The notes under the pieces are model-generated. The model saw nothing but the letters and a program-made list of their open reading frames with translations, made no database searches and had not been told where the DNA came from. 5,572 nt of DNA from Nitrospiria bacterium (GTDB taxonomy: Bacteria; Nitrospirota; Nitrospiria; Nitrospirales; UBA8639). The stretch lies in NCBI GenBank assembly GCA_030430725.1, contig JAUIKP010000252.1, positions 1-5,572 on the forward strand. Reading direction: 5' to 3'. Shown here one piece after another: positions 1 to 5,572 of the stretch. The position numbers and the translations under genes were made by a program. The number at the start of each line of letters is the position of its first letter. Position 1 is the first letter of the stretch.

Positions 1-48
1 CGGCTTTTTCCTTATTTCGGAAAACTTCCCGTTAGCTTTCACAGGCAT
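1..48 (-). CDS. Possible start of a further minus-strand gene, cut by the left edge
   Basis: An ATG at 48-46 on the minus strand opens a frame that stays open to the window edge, giving 16 residues: MPVKANGKFSEIRKKP. The start lies 87 bases past the stop of the GHKL gene, a spacing like the 72 and 87 base gaps between the other minus-strand genes. The lysine-rich start looks plausible for a protein. Against it, there is no clear Shine-Dalgarno sequence just upstream, sixteen open codons prove little, and two plus-strand frames are also open here. No function can be assigned. Confidence 0.2.
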   Translation of the reverse strand, partial: MPVKANGKFSEIRKKP

Positions 49-136
49 CAAAAGCGCCCGGTGGTATCGGAAATCGAAAATCGTGACCAGGATTAAGACA
101 TCCTCTGCTCAGCCATTCGCTAACTGAGGAAGTTTT
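21..136. repeat. Imperfect inverted repeat at the 3' end of the GHKL gene
   Basis: The left arm, 21-36, reads aaaacttcc-c-gttagc. The right arm, 119-136, reads gctaac-tga-ggaagtttt. The 6-base and 9-base blocks are perfect reverse complements, separated by 1 base on the left and 3 on the right. The arms enclose 82 bases, and the right arm ends on the first base of the GHKL stop codon. Outside the arms a CGG (18-20) can meet a CCG (139-141) after a small bulge. The loop is too long for a typical intrinsic terminator. It could be the ends of a small non-coding element or chance. The pairing is certain; a function is not shown. Confidence 0.45.
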
Positions 137-1719
137 TACCGCTTGCGGGGCTTCGATTTCTTGGGAAGACTGGCCTCGCCCCAACAGGAGAGAAACGCCG
201 TAAGAAAGTCATGCTCGCTTGAAGCCTCTACGGCCAGCGGGGCCAAGGCCAACCCCACCGCCAGAGCAATATGATAGCCGACCGACCGCGTCGCCACCGC
301 CCGTTGATAGGCAGGATGGGCACGATTCACCCACACCGTTGACTCCACTAACCGCCCGATTTCCTGATCATCTTCCCGGTCTTCAAATTGAATACCGAGC
401 CCAAACCGGGCTGGAGCCCTTCGGCTGCCTCGATCCGGCAGCAACAAATCAGACACCACCGAGGCATCTTCTCCCGGCTCGCGAGGCTCACGTGGGGTCT
501 CTCCACCTGGGGGTTCATTGCCGGGAGGTTGAACGACCAGTTCTTCTTCCGTTTCCTGATCCTGCGGGGCTTCTCCGGGAACACTCACCGCCCGCATAGA
601 CTCGTAGGGGCCCGGCGTTCCCAACGGCAACCGCTTCTGCCCGCCCTTCCGATGTTCGACCAACGAGCCCAGGAGCGGAAAGAGGTCGGAGAGATCCTCC
701 AATACCCGCTCAAGATCCCGTTCCAGCGGTCTGATTTGGCGGGGTGGGGTTTCCTCGACCGGACTCTCCACCACGCCCCATTCCGACAGTTGACGCTGAA
801 CAGCTTCCTGGATAGCTTTCCGATAGGCCAAATATGTCGCGCCTCGCGCTCCCACACGAATGAAATCACCCTTATTCAATGTAAGACTGGCCGCCAGACC
901 GGGCACCTCAATCAGTCCGGAAATGTGTTCCCGTGCCTGCGGAGTGATTCCCAACCAATCCCACCCGGACTTGATGACTTTGCCAAAGGTGCTAATGGCT
1001 AATCCTTGAAGATCGTCGGGCAAGGGATTGCCGGTTCGCACCAGATATCCCACCGCAGAGGGTTTCCGTTTGCGCGCCAGGCGAATTTCCACAGGCGCAT
1101 GAAGCGGCGCCTCAAAGCCTTGAGGCGGCAGATCCACCCCATTGATTTCAAACGTCACCCCGTGGGGATAGTGAGCATTCAGGATGGTGGAAAACGTGGG
1201 ATCCAGCAACGGTTGGAAATGTCTGGAGATGGCCGCCCCGATAAATGCCTGATCCAGGAGTGGAGAGAGAATATTGTGGAGTTTCAGACGAACAGCCGTG
1301 CCTTGTTGAATCACCATGCCGATCGGGGGGACCCATTTCCAGGGAGCCCGATGCCGTGACGACAGATGCCACGTGGTAGACACATGCGTGTGTCCTCGCT
1401 TGGTTTCCGTCAGGACTTCCTGACATACCAATAAACCCAGCTTAATACCCACACCGGCAAAACCAATCCCCTGGCCCCGTCGTTTGGTGCTGGAGGCAAT
1501 GTCATGATAGCGGGCTAAGTCTTTCCGTTGCATGCCCGACCCGTTATCTCGCACCAGCAACGTGCCCGCGGACGGATTCACCTCCATCACAATCCGACTG
1601 GCTTCTGAATCCAGAGCGTTCGCAATGATTTCGGTAAGGATGGTGTCTTCGAGCGCACCCGGATAGGCATCCCGTAAATCTTCAAGCAGATGAAGCAAAT
1701 CAACACGGGTTTCACCCAT
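136..1719 (-). CDS. GHKL-fold ATPase (HATPase_c_3 type), function unknown
   Basis: A 527-residue protein with an N-terminal Bergerat (GHKL) ATP-binding fold, as in Hsp90, MutL, type II topoisomerases and MORC proteins. Visible motifs are the N-box EIIANALDSEA (30-40: probable general base E30, Mg-binding N34), DNGSGM (58-63: adenine-contacting D58, then G60 and G62) and the glycine-rich lid GQGIGFAGVGIKLG (82-95). There is no kinase phospho-acceptor domain. Residues 110-320 look like a second folded domain. Residues 380-420 are rich in E, P and G and probably disordered. A further folded block (about 437-515, with VNRAHPAYQRA) precedes a basic tail, KKSKPRKR. The ATG is the first start after an in-frame TAG four codons upstream; a purine-rich aaggga lies 12 bases before it, a long spacing. 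It is last of three co-directional genes, 72 bases after the CDF gene. The ATPase fold is well supported. The role is unknown; ATP-driven clamping on a partner protein or nucleic acid is inference. Confidence 0.88.
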   Translation of the reverse strand: MGETRVDLLHLLEDLRDAYPGALEDTILTEIIANALDSEASRIVMEVNPSAGTLLVRDNGSGMQRKDLARYHDIASSTKRRGQGIGFAGVGIKLGLLVCQEVLTETKRGHTHVSTTWHLSSRHRAPWKWVPPIGMVIQQGTAVRLKLHNILSPLLDQAFIGAAISRHFQPLLDPTFSTILNAHYPHGVTFEINGVDLPPQGFEAPLHAPVEIRLARKRKPSAVGYLVRTGNPLPDDLQGLAISTFGKVIKSGWDWLGITPQAREHISGLIEVPGLAASLTLNKGDFIRVGARGATYLAYRKAIQEAVQRQLSEWGVVESPVEETPPRQIRPLERDLERVLEDLSDLFPLLGSLVEHRKGGQKRLPLGTPGPYESMRAVSVPGEAPQDQETEEELVVQPPGNEPPGGETPREPREPGEDASVVSDLLLPDRGSRRAPARFGLGIQFEDREDDQEIGRLVESTVWVNRAHPAYQRAVATRSVGYHIALAVGLALAPLAVEASSEHDFLTAFLSCWGEASLPKKSKPRKR

Positions 1720-1791
1720 CGCGATCGTCTATCCCTTTTCTAAGGCCTTCAGCGCCCCTTGGCTCCCCATCAACACAAAATCCGTGATACA

Positions 1792-2715
1792 TCATTCCGG
1801 AATCCTGGTGACCCGCCGGGCTTCGGCCTCCACAAACACCCGTTTCACCAGGGGATGCTTCACCTTAATATCCTTATCCAATGTGGCCACGCCACGTTCT
1901 ACCTCTTCGGAGGTGACTCCGTCCCGAAAGTCCACACTCAGATTCACCAAAATAAAATTCGGGCCCATGTGCATGGTCAAGACTTCATTCACATGCTCCA
2001 CGCCGGGAAGCTGTCGGGCCATGTCACGAATGCTCTGGACCACTTCTCTGTTGGCGCTTTCGCCAATCAACAATCCCTTGGTTTCATACGCGAGCCACAT
2101 GGCAATCCCTGCCAGAATCAACCCGATGATACAGGTGGCAATGCCGTCAATATAGACAATACCGGTCACCTGTCCCAACCAGATGCCGACAAACGCCACC
2201 GCCAGGCCCAGCACAGCCGCCGAGTCTTCAAAGAGAACCATAAAGATGGTCGGATCTTTTCCCCGTTGCACCGCCTCCAAATACGACCACTTTCCCTTGG
2301 CACGGGAAAATTCCCGGAAAGCCATATACCAGGCGCACCCCTCAAATACGAGGGAGAGACTCAAGACGATATAGTTGACCATGGGGTTGGTAATCGGTTG
2401 GGGATAGAGAATGTGCAACACGCCCTCATAGAGGGAAATGCCGGCGCCCAAGGCAAAGACCAGAATGGCCACCGCAAAACTCCAAAAATAGATTTCCTTC
2501 CCATACCCGAAGGGGTAGCGCTCATCAGCCGGTCGTTTGGCGCGGTGGAGTCCATAGAGGAGCAGACCTTGATTGCCGGTATCCACCAAGGAGTGGATTC
2601 CCTCGGCCAGCATCACGGAACTACCGGTCATCGCCGAAGCGGCGAATTTGGTGACCGCAATGAGACTATTCCCAATTAAGGCCGCGTAGATAACTTTTTT
2701 TGAGGATGACGCCAT
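1792..2715 (-). CDS. Cation diffusion facilitator family transporter (ZnT9/SLC30A9-like subgroup)
   Basis: A 307-residue inner-membrane metal/proton antiporter, expected to export divalent cations such as Zn, Mn, Fe or Co. Six hydrophobic segments are visible at about 8-30, 32-55, 75-98, 113-134, 157-181 and 186-209, then a soluble C-terminal domain (about 218-307) with TMHMGPNFILVNLSVDF (247-263), the usual CDF regulatory/dimer fold. TM2 carries the metal-site pair H41-xxx-D45 in EGIHSLVDTGNQ. The TM5 site lacks the usual histidine: it reads VLFEDSAAV, with D164 at the aspartate position and V160 where H or D normally sits. The conserved block YPFGYGKEIYFW (67-78) and the long TM4-TM5 loop RGKDPTIF (151-158) are typical of the SLC30A9-like branch, known from many bacteria. 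The ATG is the first start after an in-frame TAG five codons upstream; the Shine-Dalgarno sequence is weak (agg, 3 bases away). Length is normal for the family. The metal cannot be told from sequence. Confidence 0.95.
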   Translation of the reverse strand: MASSSKKVIYAALIGNSLIAVTKFAASAMTGSSVMLAEGIHSLVDTGNQGLLLYGLHRAKRPADERYPFGYGKEIYFWSFAVAILVFALGAGISLYEGVLHILYPQPITNPMVNYIVLSLSLVFEGCAWYMAFREFSRAKGKWSYLEAVQRGKDPTIFMVLFEDSAAVLGLAVAFVGIWLGQVTGIVYIDGIATCIIGLILAGIAMWLAYETKGLLIGESANREVVQSIRDMARQLPGVEHVNEVLTMHMGPNFILVNLSVDFRDGVTSEEVERGVATLDKDIKVKHPLVKRVFVEAEARRVTRIPE

Positions 2716-2775
2716 CGACCTGAATTTCTACGAAAAACTTTTCCAGTGAAAGAACCCGCAATGGTACCTGATCCC

Positions 2776-2791
2776 CCGGATATTTGTCCGG
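2776..2791. other. Small hairpin between the YdjM-like and CDF genes
   Basis: CCGGA (2776-2780) and TCCGG (2787-2791) can pair over a 6-base loop in the 87-base gap between two minus-strand genes. No T-run follows on the minus strand, so it is not a standard intrinsic terminator. It might modestly affect mRNA processing or readthrough into the CDF gene, or mean nothing. The rest of the gap (2716-2802) shows no convincing promoter. Confidence 0.3.
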
Positions 2792-2802
2792 TCTCCGGTA
2801 TC

Positions 2803-3354
2803 TCATGGGATGCCTTTCCCTCCTGTGTTCCTGATGACACGTACACACCACAACCAGACGCCAACGGGTATCCCAATCCATACCAGTTCACTGAGTAGCA
2901 CGCCCATGCCCTCCTGGGATACAAAGGCCGAGAGCCCGATCGGCGACACGGCGATAGGCCTCAGGGGAAAGAAATATCGGGTCGAGTCGAATGGCGCAAA
3001 AAAGGCAATGCCGAGCCCCCCATTGGTTAAGGCATCCAAAAACCCATGAGACAGGGTAACGAGAAAGAAATATACGGCAGACACCCAATACGGCCTGGTC
3101 CCAAACACCAGAGTTGGAGTAGCCCACCGGGGCACCACCAACCCTACCAGCATGGCAAACATCATGGAATGGGTGAGGCCACGATGCCCTAATATATGCT
3201 CATACGGAATCCCGAGCACCAGTCCCAGCACATCCACATCCGGCAAGAGACAACAGGCCATCGTCAACCACCAAAACCTTGCGATGTGCAAGGGAGTCCT
3301 CAGGCTTTTGCCCATGGCATACGCCAGCATCACATGTCCGACCACGGAGGCCAT
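2803..3354 (-). CDS. YdjM/DUF457-type inner-membrane protein, probable metal-dependent hydrolase
   Basis: A 183-residue hydrophobic protein matching the YdjM family (DUF457, Pfam PF04307). The family is annotated as membrane-bound metal-dependent hydrolases; in E. coli ydjM belongs to the LexA regulon. Hallmark polar residues lie near membrane segments: H7 (VVGHVMLAY), P38-D39-V40-D41 (LLPDVD), H57-R58-G59-L60-T61-H62 (GHRGLTHS) and H103/D107 (LSHGFLDALTNGG). These His and Asp residues are the expected metal ligands. Hydrophobic stretches occur at about 25-48, 63-75, 88-104 and 150-173. The start is well supported by a strong AAGGAG six bases upstream. The gene is the first of the minus-strand series and shares its upstream region with the divergent hydrolase. 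I see no convincing LexA box upstream, so SOS control should not be assumed. Substrate and reaction are unknown; the family call is firm and the enzymatic role is inferred from the family name. Confidence 0.9.
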   Translation of the reverse strand: MASVVGHVMLAYAMGKSLRTPLHIARFWWLTMACCLLPDVDVLGLVLGIPYEHILGHRGLTHSMMFAMLVGLVVPRWATPTLVFGTRPYWVSAVYFFLVTLSHGFLDALTNGGLGIAFFAPFDSTRYFFPLRPIAVSPIGLSAFVSQEGMGVLLSELVWIGIPVGVWLWCVRVIRNTGGKGIP

Positions 3355-3366
3355 CTCCTTCTCCTT
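3355..3366 (-). promoter_or_regulatory. Duplicated Shine-Dalgarno sequence of the YdjM-like gene
   Basis: On the minus strand the bases before the ATG read AAGGAGAAGGAG. The distal AAGGAG (3361-3366) sits 6 bases from the start codon, an ideal distance. The proximal copy touches the ATG and is too close to be used. This is the clearest ribosome binding site in the window and fixes the start at 3354. Confidence 0.75.
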
Positions 3367-3483
3367 CTCTTCACGCTCTTGTTATCATGAAGTTATTATG
3401 GATGTCGCAAGAACCTTTAGATTTCCATTTTGTCGAATGACATCTTCTGATTTAGGAGGATATTCCGGATCATACAGATAAGA

Positions 3484-3510
3484 GGGCTCCTCGCTCTTTC
3501 ATGGGAGTCC
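3484..3510. repeat. Short hairpin next to the long inverted repeat
   Basis: GGGCTCC (3484-3490) can pair with GGAGTCC (3504-3510) as RNA with one G-U pair, over a 13-base loop. No T-run follows on either strand. An 8-base direct repeat, tttcatgg, occurs at 3497-3504 and 3521-3528. It may be part of the repeat element that follows or independent. Confidence 0.3.
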
Positions 3511-3531
3511 AGGAAAGACCTTTCATGGTCC

Positions 3532-3659
3532 GACGCCTGCCGTCTGGTCCAAAGGAGGGACGCTCTCATCCCCTGGCGGGCCTTGTGTGAGCCCTGCGAG
3601 TTGGACCGCCCTCCTCATAGTTGGCGTCCCTCCTTTCTAATAAGGCCAGACGGGGCATC
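3532..3659. repeat. Long imperfect inverted repeat, possible miniature or REP-like element
   Basis: The core arms aaaggagggacgc (3551-3563) and gcgtccctccttt (3624-3636) are perfect 13-base reverse complements. Moving outward, CCGTCTGG (3540-3547) pairs with CCAGACGG (3646-3653), and GACGCC (3532-3537) pairs with GGCATC (3654-3659) with one mismatch. Bulges are tcc against a 9-base stretch (3637-3645), and tg on the left. That gives 26 base pairs flanking a 60-base interior. The interior may form a further stem: GGCGG within 3575-3585 against CCGCC near 3606-3610. There is no transposase and no coding sequence. No T-run follows, so a simple terminator is unlikely. The structure is read directly; that it is a dispersed repeat is inference needing genome comparison. 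Confidence 0.7.
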
Positions 3660-3669
3660 CATGGTTTTG

Positions 3670-3695
3670 CCTACTTTTGCCAAAACAAAAGGAGG
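3670..3695. repeat. Compact hairpin, 10-base stem with one mismatch
   Basis: CCTACTTTTG (3670-3679) pairs with CAAAAGGAGG (3686-3695), with a single A/G mismatch, over a 6-base loop ccaaaa. It starts 10 bases after the end of the long inverted repeat and contains the word AAAGGAGG, which is also in the core arm of that repeat (3551-3558). The shared word suggests one composite element. AAAGGAGGT (3688-3696) also matches a full Shine-Dalgarno consensus, but no ATG, GTG or TTG start follows at a usable distance. Confidence 0.55.
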
Positions 3696-3701
3696 TCGTC
3701 T

Positions 3702-3719
3702 GCCGGGGCGAAACCCGGC
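3702..3719. repeat. GC-rich hairpin, 6-base stem
   Basis: GCCGGG (3702-3707) and CCCGGC (3714-3719) are perfect reverse complements around the loop gcgaaa. It follows the 3670-3695 hairpin after only 6 bases, giving two stem-loops in tandem. No T-run follows on the plus strand. On the minus strand it would come first in the array. Most likely it is the edge of the same intergenic repeat element. Confidence 0.55.
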
Positions 3720-3862
3720 CACACGGAACATCACATTAGACACAGGAGTTAGGGACACAAGTGCGATGCGTTCACCAGCAATCGTTTTTTCCGGCAGATA
3801 CAAAGTCGATAAATTCCCGATAAACATAGTAATGCTGTAAAACCAAGATCCGTTCACTCCAT

Positions 3863-5572
3863 ATGTTTAGACAAATCAATCTCCGTTTCCGACCTGCCAA
3901 CCGTTTCTCCCATCTCCCTATGCCGAAGCGTTTCTGTGTATGGGCTTTCCTCATGCTTTGGCTGGCCCTCCCTCTTTTCGGAGGTTGTGCGCCCAATAAT
4001 GTTGAGCATTCTGACCCGGCGGCAGCCAGTCCACCGTCTTCAGCTCGCAGCCCTGGAGAACAAGACGGCGGGACATTCCACCGTACCTCGCAGTATCTCA
4101 CGATGCGGGACGGGGTCAAGCTTGCGGTGGATGTCTATCTCCCCGACGGACTGAAACCAGGCCACACTATTCCCACCCTTTTACACCAAACCCGGTATTG
4201 GCGGGCGATCCAATATCGATGGCTGGTCTCCGCCTTCAAAGATGACGGTCCACGGGGGCTCATCGGGTCCTATGCCAAACGATTCCTTCAACAGGGCTAT
4301 GCGTGGGTCGATGTGGATGTGCGCGGCTCCGGCGCGTCATTCGGGACCAGACCGATCGCCTATTCCCCTGAGGAAATCAAAGACGGCGCGGAAATTGTGG
4401 GCTGGATCATCGCCCAACCCTGGTCGAACGGTAAGGTCGGAGCCATGGGTATTTCCTACAGTGGCGGAACCGCTGAAATGTTACTCGTCAATCAGCATCC
4501 GGCGGTCAAAGCAATTGCCCCGATGTATTCAGGCTTCGATCTTTATTCCGAAATTATCTTTCCAGGCGGCATCCATCTCAACTGGTTTACCGAAACCTGG
4601 AGTGCCATTACTCATCGTCTCGACCGTAACCGGTTACCCCGCGGGGGCATCATCGCGAATCTCTTTATTCGTGGAGTACGGCCGGTGGATGGCGACACGA
4701 GCCTGGACCTCTTATCACTCGCCCTGCAAGACCATAAGACCAATTGGAGCCCATACCGGGAAGCTTCGGAAATTGTCTTTCGGGATGACCCTCCACCATC
4801 GAGGCAGGCCGCCAACATCGATGCTCTCAGCACGCAAACCTATGCCGATGACATTGCCAAGTCGGGCGCAGCCATCTACAGCTATAGCGGGTGGTTCGAC
4901 GGGGGCTATCAATTGGCCGCCATCAAACGGTACCTCCACCACCAACAGCCGTCGCATCGGCTCATACTCGGGCCATGGGACCACGGCGGTAAACGCCGGA
5001 TCAGTCCCGATGCGCTGGGACCAGCGACCTTCGACCATGCGGCAGAACTACTAAAATTTTTCGATGTCCATCTGAAGGGCATGCCCACCGGCAACCCTAA
5101 TGATCCACCGATCCGCTACTACACCATGGGCGAAGAACAATGGAAAACAACAACAACCTGGCCGCCTGAATCCACTCCCACACCCCTGTATTTCCAACAA
5201 GAAGGCGGGCTCTCGATGGGCACTCCTCCGGCAGAAGACCACCCTGATCGATACCAGGTGGATCTCACGACGAGAACAGGAAAACACTCCCGGTGGAACA
5301 CGCTGGTGGGTATTTCGCTGAAAGACCCTTATCCCGATCGGAAAGAACGCGACCGGGATTTATTGCTCTATACCTCGCTGCCGCTTCCGGAGGCGCTCGA
5401 AGTCACAGGGCATCCCGTCGCCACCGTCTATCTCTCTGCCACCACTCAAGACACGAATCTTTTCGTCTACCTGGAAGATGTCACACCCGAAGGAGACGTG
5501 CATTACGTCACCGAAGGCGAGTTGCGGGCCATCCATCGGCAGTGGCAACCAAGCCATACCATCATCACCCCC
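3863..5572 (+). CDS. CocE/NonD family alpha/beta-hydrolase lipoprotein (peptidase S15-like), truncated at right edge
   Basis: The 570 codons present encode a serine hydrolase of the CocE/NonD family (S15-like; relatives include cocaine esterase, glutaryl-7-ACA acylase and X-Pro dipeptidyl peptidase). The N-terminus is a lipoprotein signal: MPKRF at 20-24, a hydrophobic core, then LFGGC with the probable lipidated Cys42. A low-complexity S/P/A/G linker follows (about 43-70). The catalytic domain starts near MRDGVKLAVDVYLP (81-94). It shows oxyanion-region Y112 (QTRYWR), DVRGSGASFG (152-161), nucleophile S198 in GISYSGG, acid D346 in GWFDGGY and base H374 in GPWDHGG, followed by FFDVHLKG (399-406). 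From about 415 the C-terminal beta domain (PF08530-like) runs off the window; families usually total 550-650 residues, so only a short part is missing. The first ATG (3863) follows an in-frame stop at 3830. The ATG at 3920 gives a more typical 22-residue signal, and neither has a Shine-Dalgarno sequence. The substrate is unknown; a membrane-anchored esterase or acyl-peptidase is inferred. Confidence 0.92.
   Translation, partial: MFRQINLRFRPANRFSHLPMPKRFCVWAFLMLWLALPLFGGCAPNNVEHSDPAAASPPSSARSPGEQDGGTFHRTSQYLTMRDGVKLAVDVYLPDGLKPGHTIPTLLHQTRYWRAIQYRWLVSAFKDDGPRGLIGSYAKRFLQQGYAWVDVDVRGSGASFGTRPIAYSPEEIKDGAEIVGWIIAQPWSNGKVGAMGISYSGGTAEMLLVNQHPAVKAIAPMYSGFDLYSEIIFPGGIHLNWFTETWSAITHRLDRNRLPRGGIIANLFIRGVRPVDGDTSLDLLSLALQDHKTNWSPYREASEIVFRDDPPPSRQAANIDALSTQTYADDIAKSGAAIYSYSGWFDGGYQLAAIKRYLHHQQPSHRLILGPWDHGGKRRISPDALGPATFDHAAELLKFFDVHLKGMPTGNPNDPPIRYYTMGEEQWKTTTTWPPESTPTPLYFQQEGGLSMGTPPAEDHPDRYQVDLTTRTGKHSRWNTLVGISLKDPYPDRKERDRDLLLYTSLPLPEALEVTGHPVATVYLSATTQDTNLFVYLEDVTPEGDVHYVTEGELRAIHRQWQPSHTIITP

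Larger units (their letters stand above)
3367..3862. other. Divergent intergenic region with several inverted repeats, no gene
   Basis: About 500 bases separate the divergent YdjM-like and CocE-like starts. Positions 3367-3480 are more AT-rich than the flanks and probably hold the promoter for the minus-strand genes. A CATAAT word on the minus strand (3400-3395) resembles a -10 box but has no good -35 partner. Positions 3484-3719 are filled by hairpin-forming sequence, listed separately. Positions 3720-3862 presumably include the hydrolase promoter, but I find no convincing -35/-10 pair. Short frames of 80-85 codons cross this region on both strands; they run through the repeats and lack ribosome binding sites, so I do not call them genes. 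Confidence 0.6.

Noticed and set aside
2..127. Tail of a plus-strand gene entering from the left (41 codons ending in TGA at 125-127)
   Set aside because: Another plus-strand frame is open to position 96 and a minus-strand frame is open as well. No motif distinguishes any of them, so there is no support for a real gene end.
21..136. An integron attC-type recombination site
   Set aside because: The arms contain GTTAGC on the left and GCTAAC on the right, the opposite arrangement from attC ends (RYYYAAC left, GTTRRRY right), and neither matches the 7-base consensus.
388..1002. Plus-strand open frames opposite the GHKL gene
   Set aside because: They are antisense shadows; the minus-strand frame has the intact ATP-binding motifs and is much longer.
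1759..2679. A 306-codon plus-strand open frame opposite the CDF gene
   Set aside because: It is antisense to a clear transporter. Its His- and Gln-rich composition is what the reverse complement of membrane-protein codons gives.
3382..3410. Sigma-70 promoter on the minus strand (TTGCGA, 17 bases, TGATAA)
   Set aside because: The spacing is right but the -10 hexamer matches the consensus poorly; too weak to list as a feature.
3484..3719. Intrinsic terminators for flanking genes
   Set aside because: None of the hairpins is followed by a T-run in either direction, and the flanking genes diverge away from the region, so no terminator is expected here.
3583..3840. An 85-codon plus-strand open frame starting at TTG
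   Set aside because: It starts inside the interior of the inverted repeat, lacks a Shine-Dalgarno sequence and shows no protein-like features.
3615..3857. An 80-codon minus-strand open frame across the hairpin region
   Set aside because: It runs through the hairpins and the right arm of the inverted repeat, has no ribosome binding site and no recognisable domain. It is probably a by-product of repeat sequence.
4242..5054. A 270-codon plus-strand open frame inside the hydrolase
   Set aside because: It is a shadow frame of the CocE/NonD gene, whose own frame carries the full catalytic motif set. The shadow is low-complexity, rich in S, R and P.

Overview
The window reads as ordinary bacterial chromosome with moderate-to-high GC. 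It holds three complete minus-strand genes, one right-truncated plus-strand gene, and a 508-base divergent intergenic region rich in inverted repeats. I cannot fix the organism from sequence alone. Weak Shine-Dalgarno signals, the gene content and the style of the intergenic repeats would suit a Gram-negative environmental bacterium. A Nitrospirota-type genome is my tentative guess from memory, not from a search.

Layout. Positions 1-135 lie downstream of the minus-strand genes. They contain an imperfect inverted repeat and possibly the first codons of another minus-strand gene. Positions 136-1719 (minus) encode a GHKL-type ATPase (the Hsp90/MutL/MORC-like ATP-binding fold) of unknown role. 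Positions 1792-2715 (minus) encode a cation diffusion facilitator, a metal/proton antiporter of the ZnT9-like subgroup. Positions 2803-3354 (minus) encode a YdjM-type (DUF457) membrane protein, probably metal-dependent. These three run in the order YdjM, CDF, GHKL with gaps of 87 and 72 bases and no convincing terminator between them, so they may be one transcript starting near 3400. From 3863 to the right edge, on the plus strand, lies an alpha/beta-hydrolase of the CocE/NonD (peptidase S15-like) family. It has a lipoprotein signal and all three catalytic residues, and it is cut by the window edge inside its C-terminal domain.

How the parts fit. Apart from co-directionality, nothing in the sequence joins the YdjM, CDF and GHKL products in a known pathway. 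The hydrolase is divergent and looks independent: a membrane-anchored esterase or acyl-peptidase facing the periplasm.

The least explained DNA is 3532-3719. It holds a long imperfect inverted repeat (3532-3659) followed by two compact hairpins (3670-3695 and 3702-3719). Short words are shared between the parts, and some segments could pair in more than one way. It looks like an intergenic repeat element, or a miniature element without a transposase, rather than a gene. I found no CRISPR array, tRNA, rRNA, transposase or recognisable defence system, and I do not claim a new system here.
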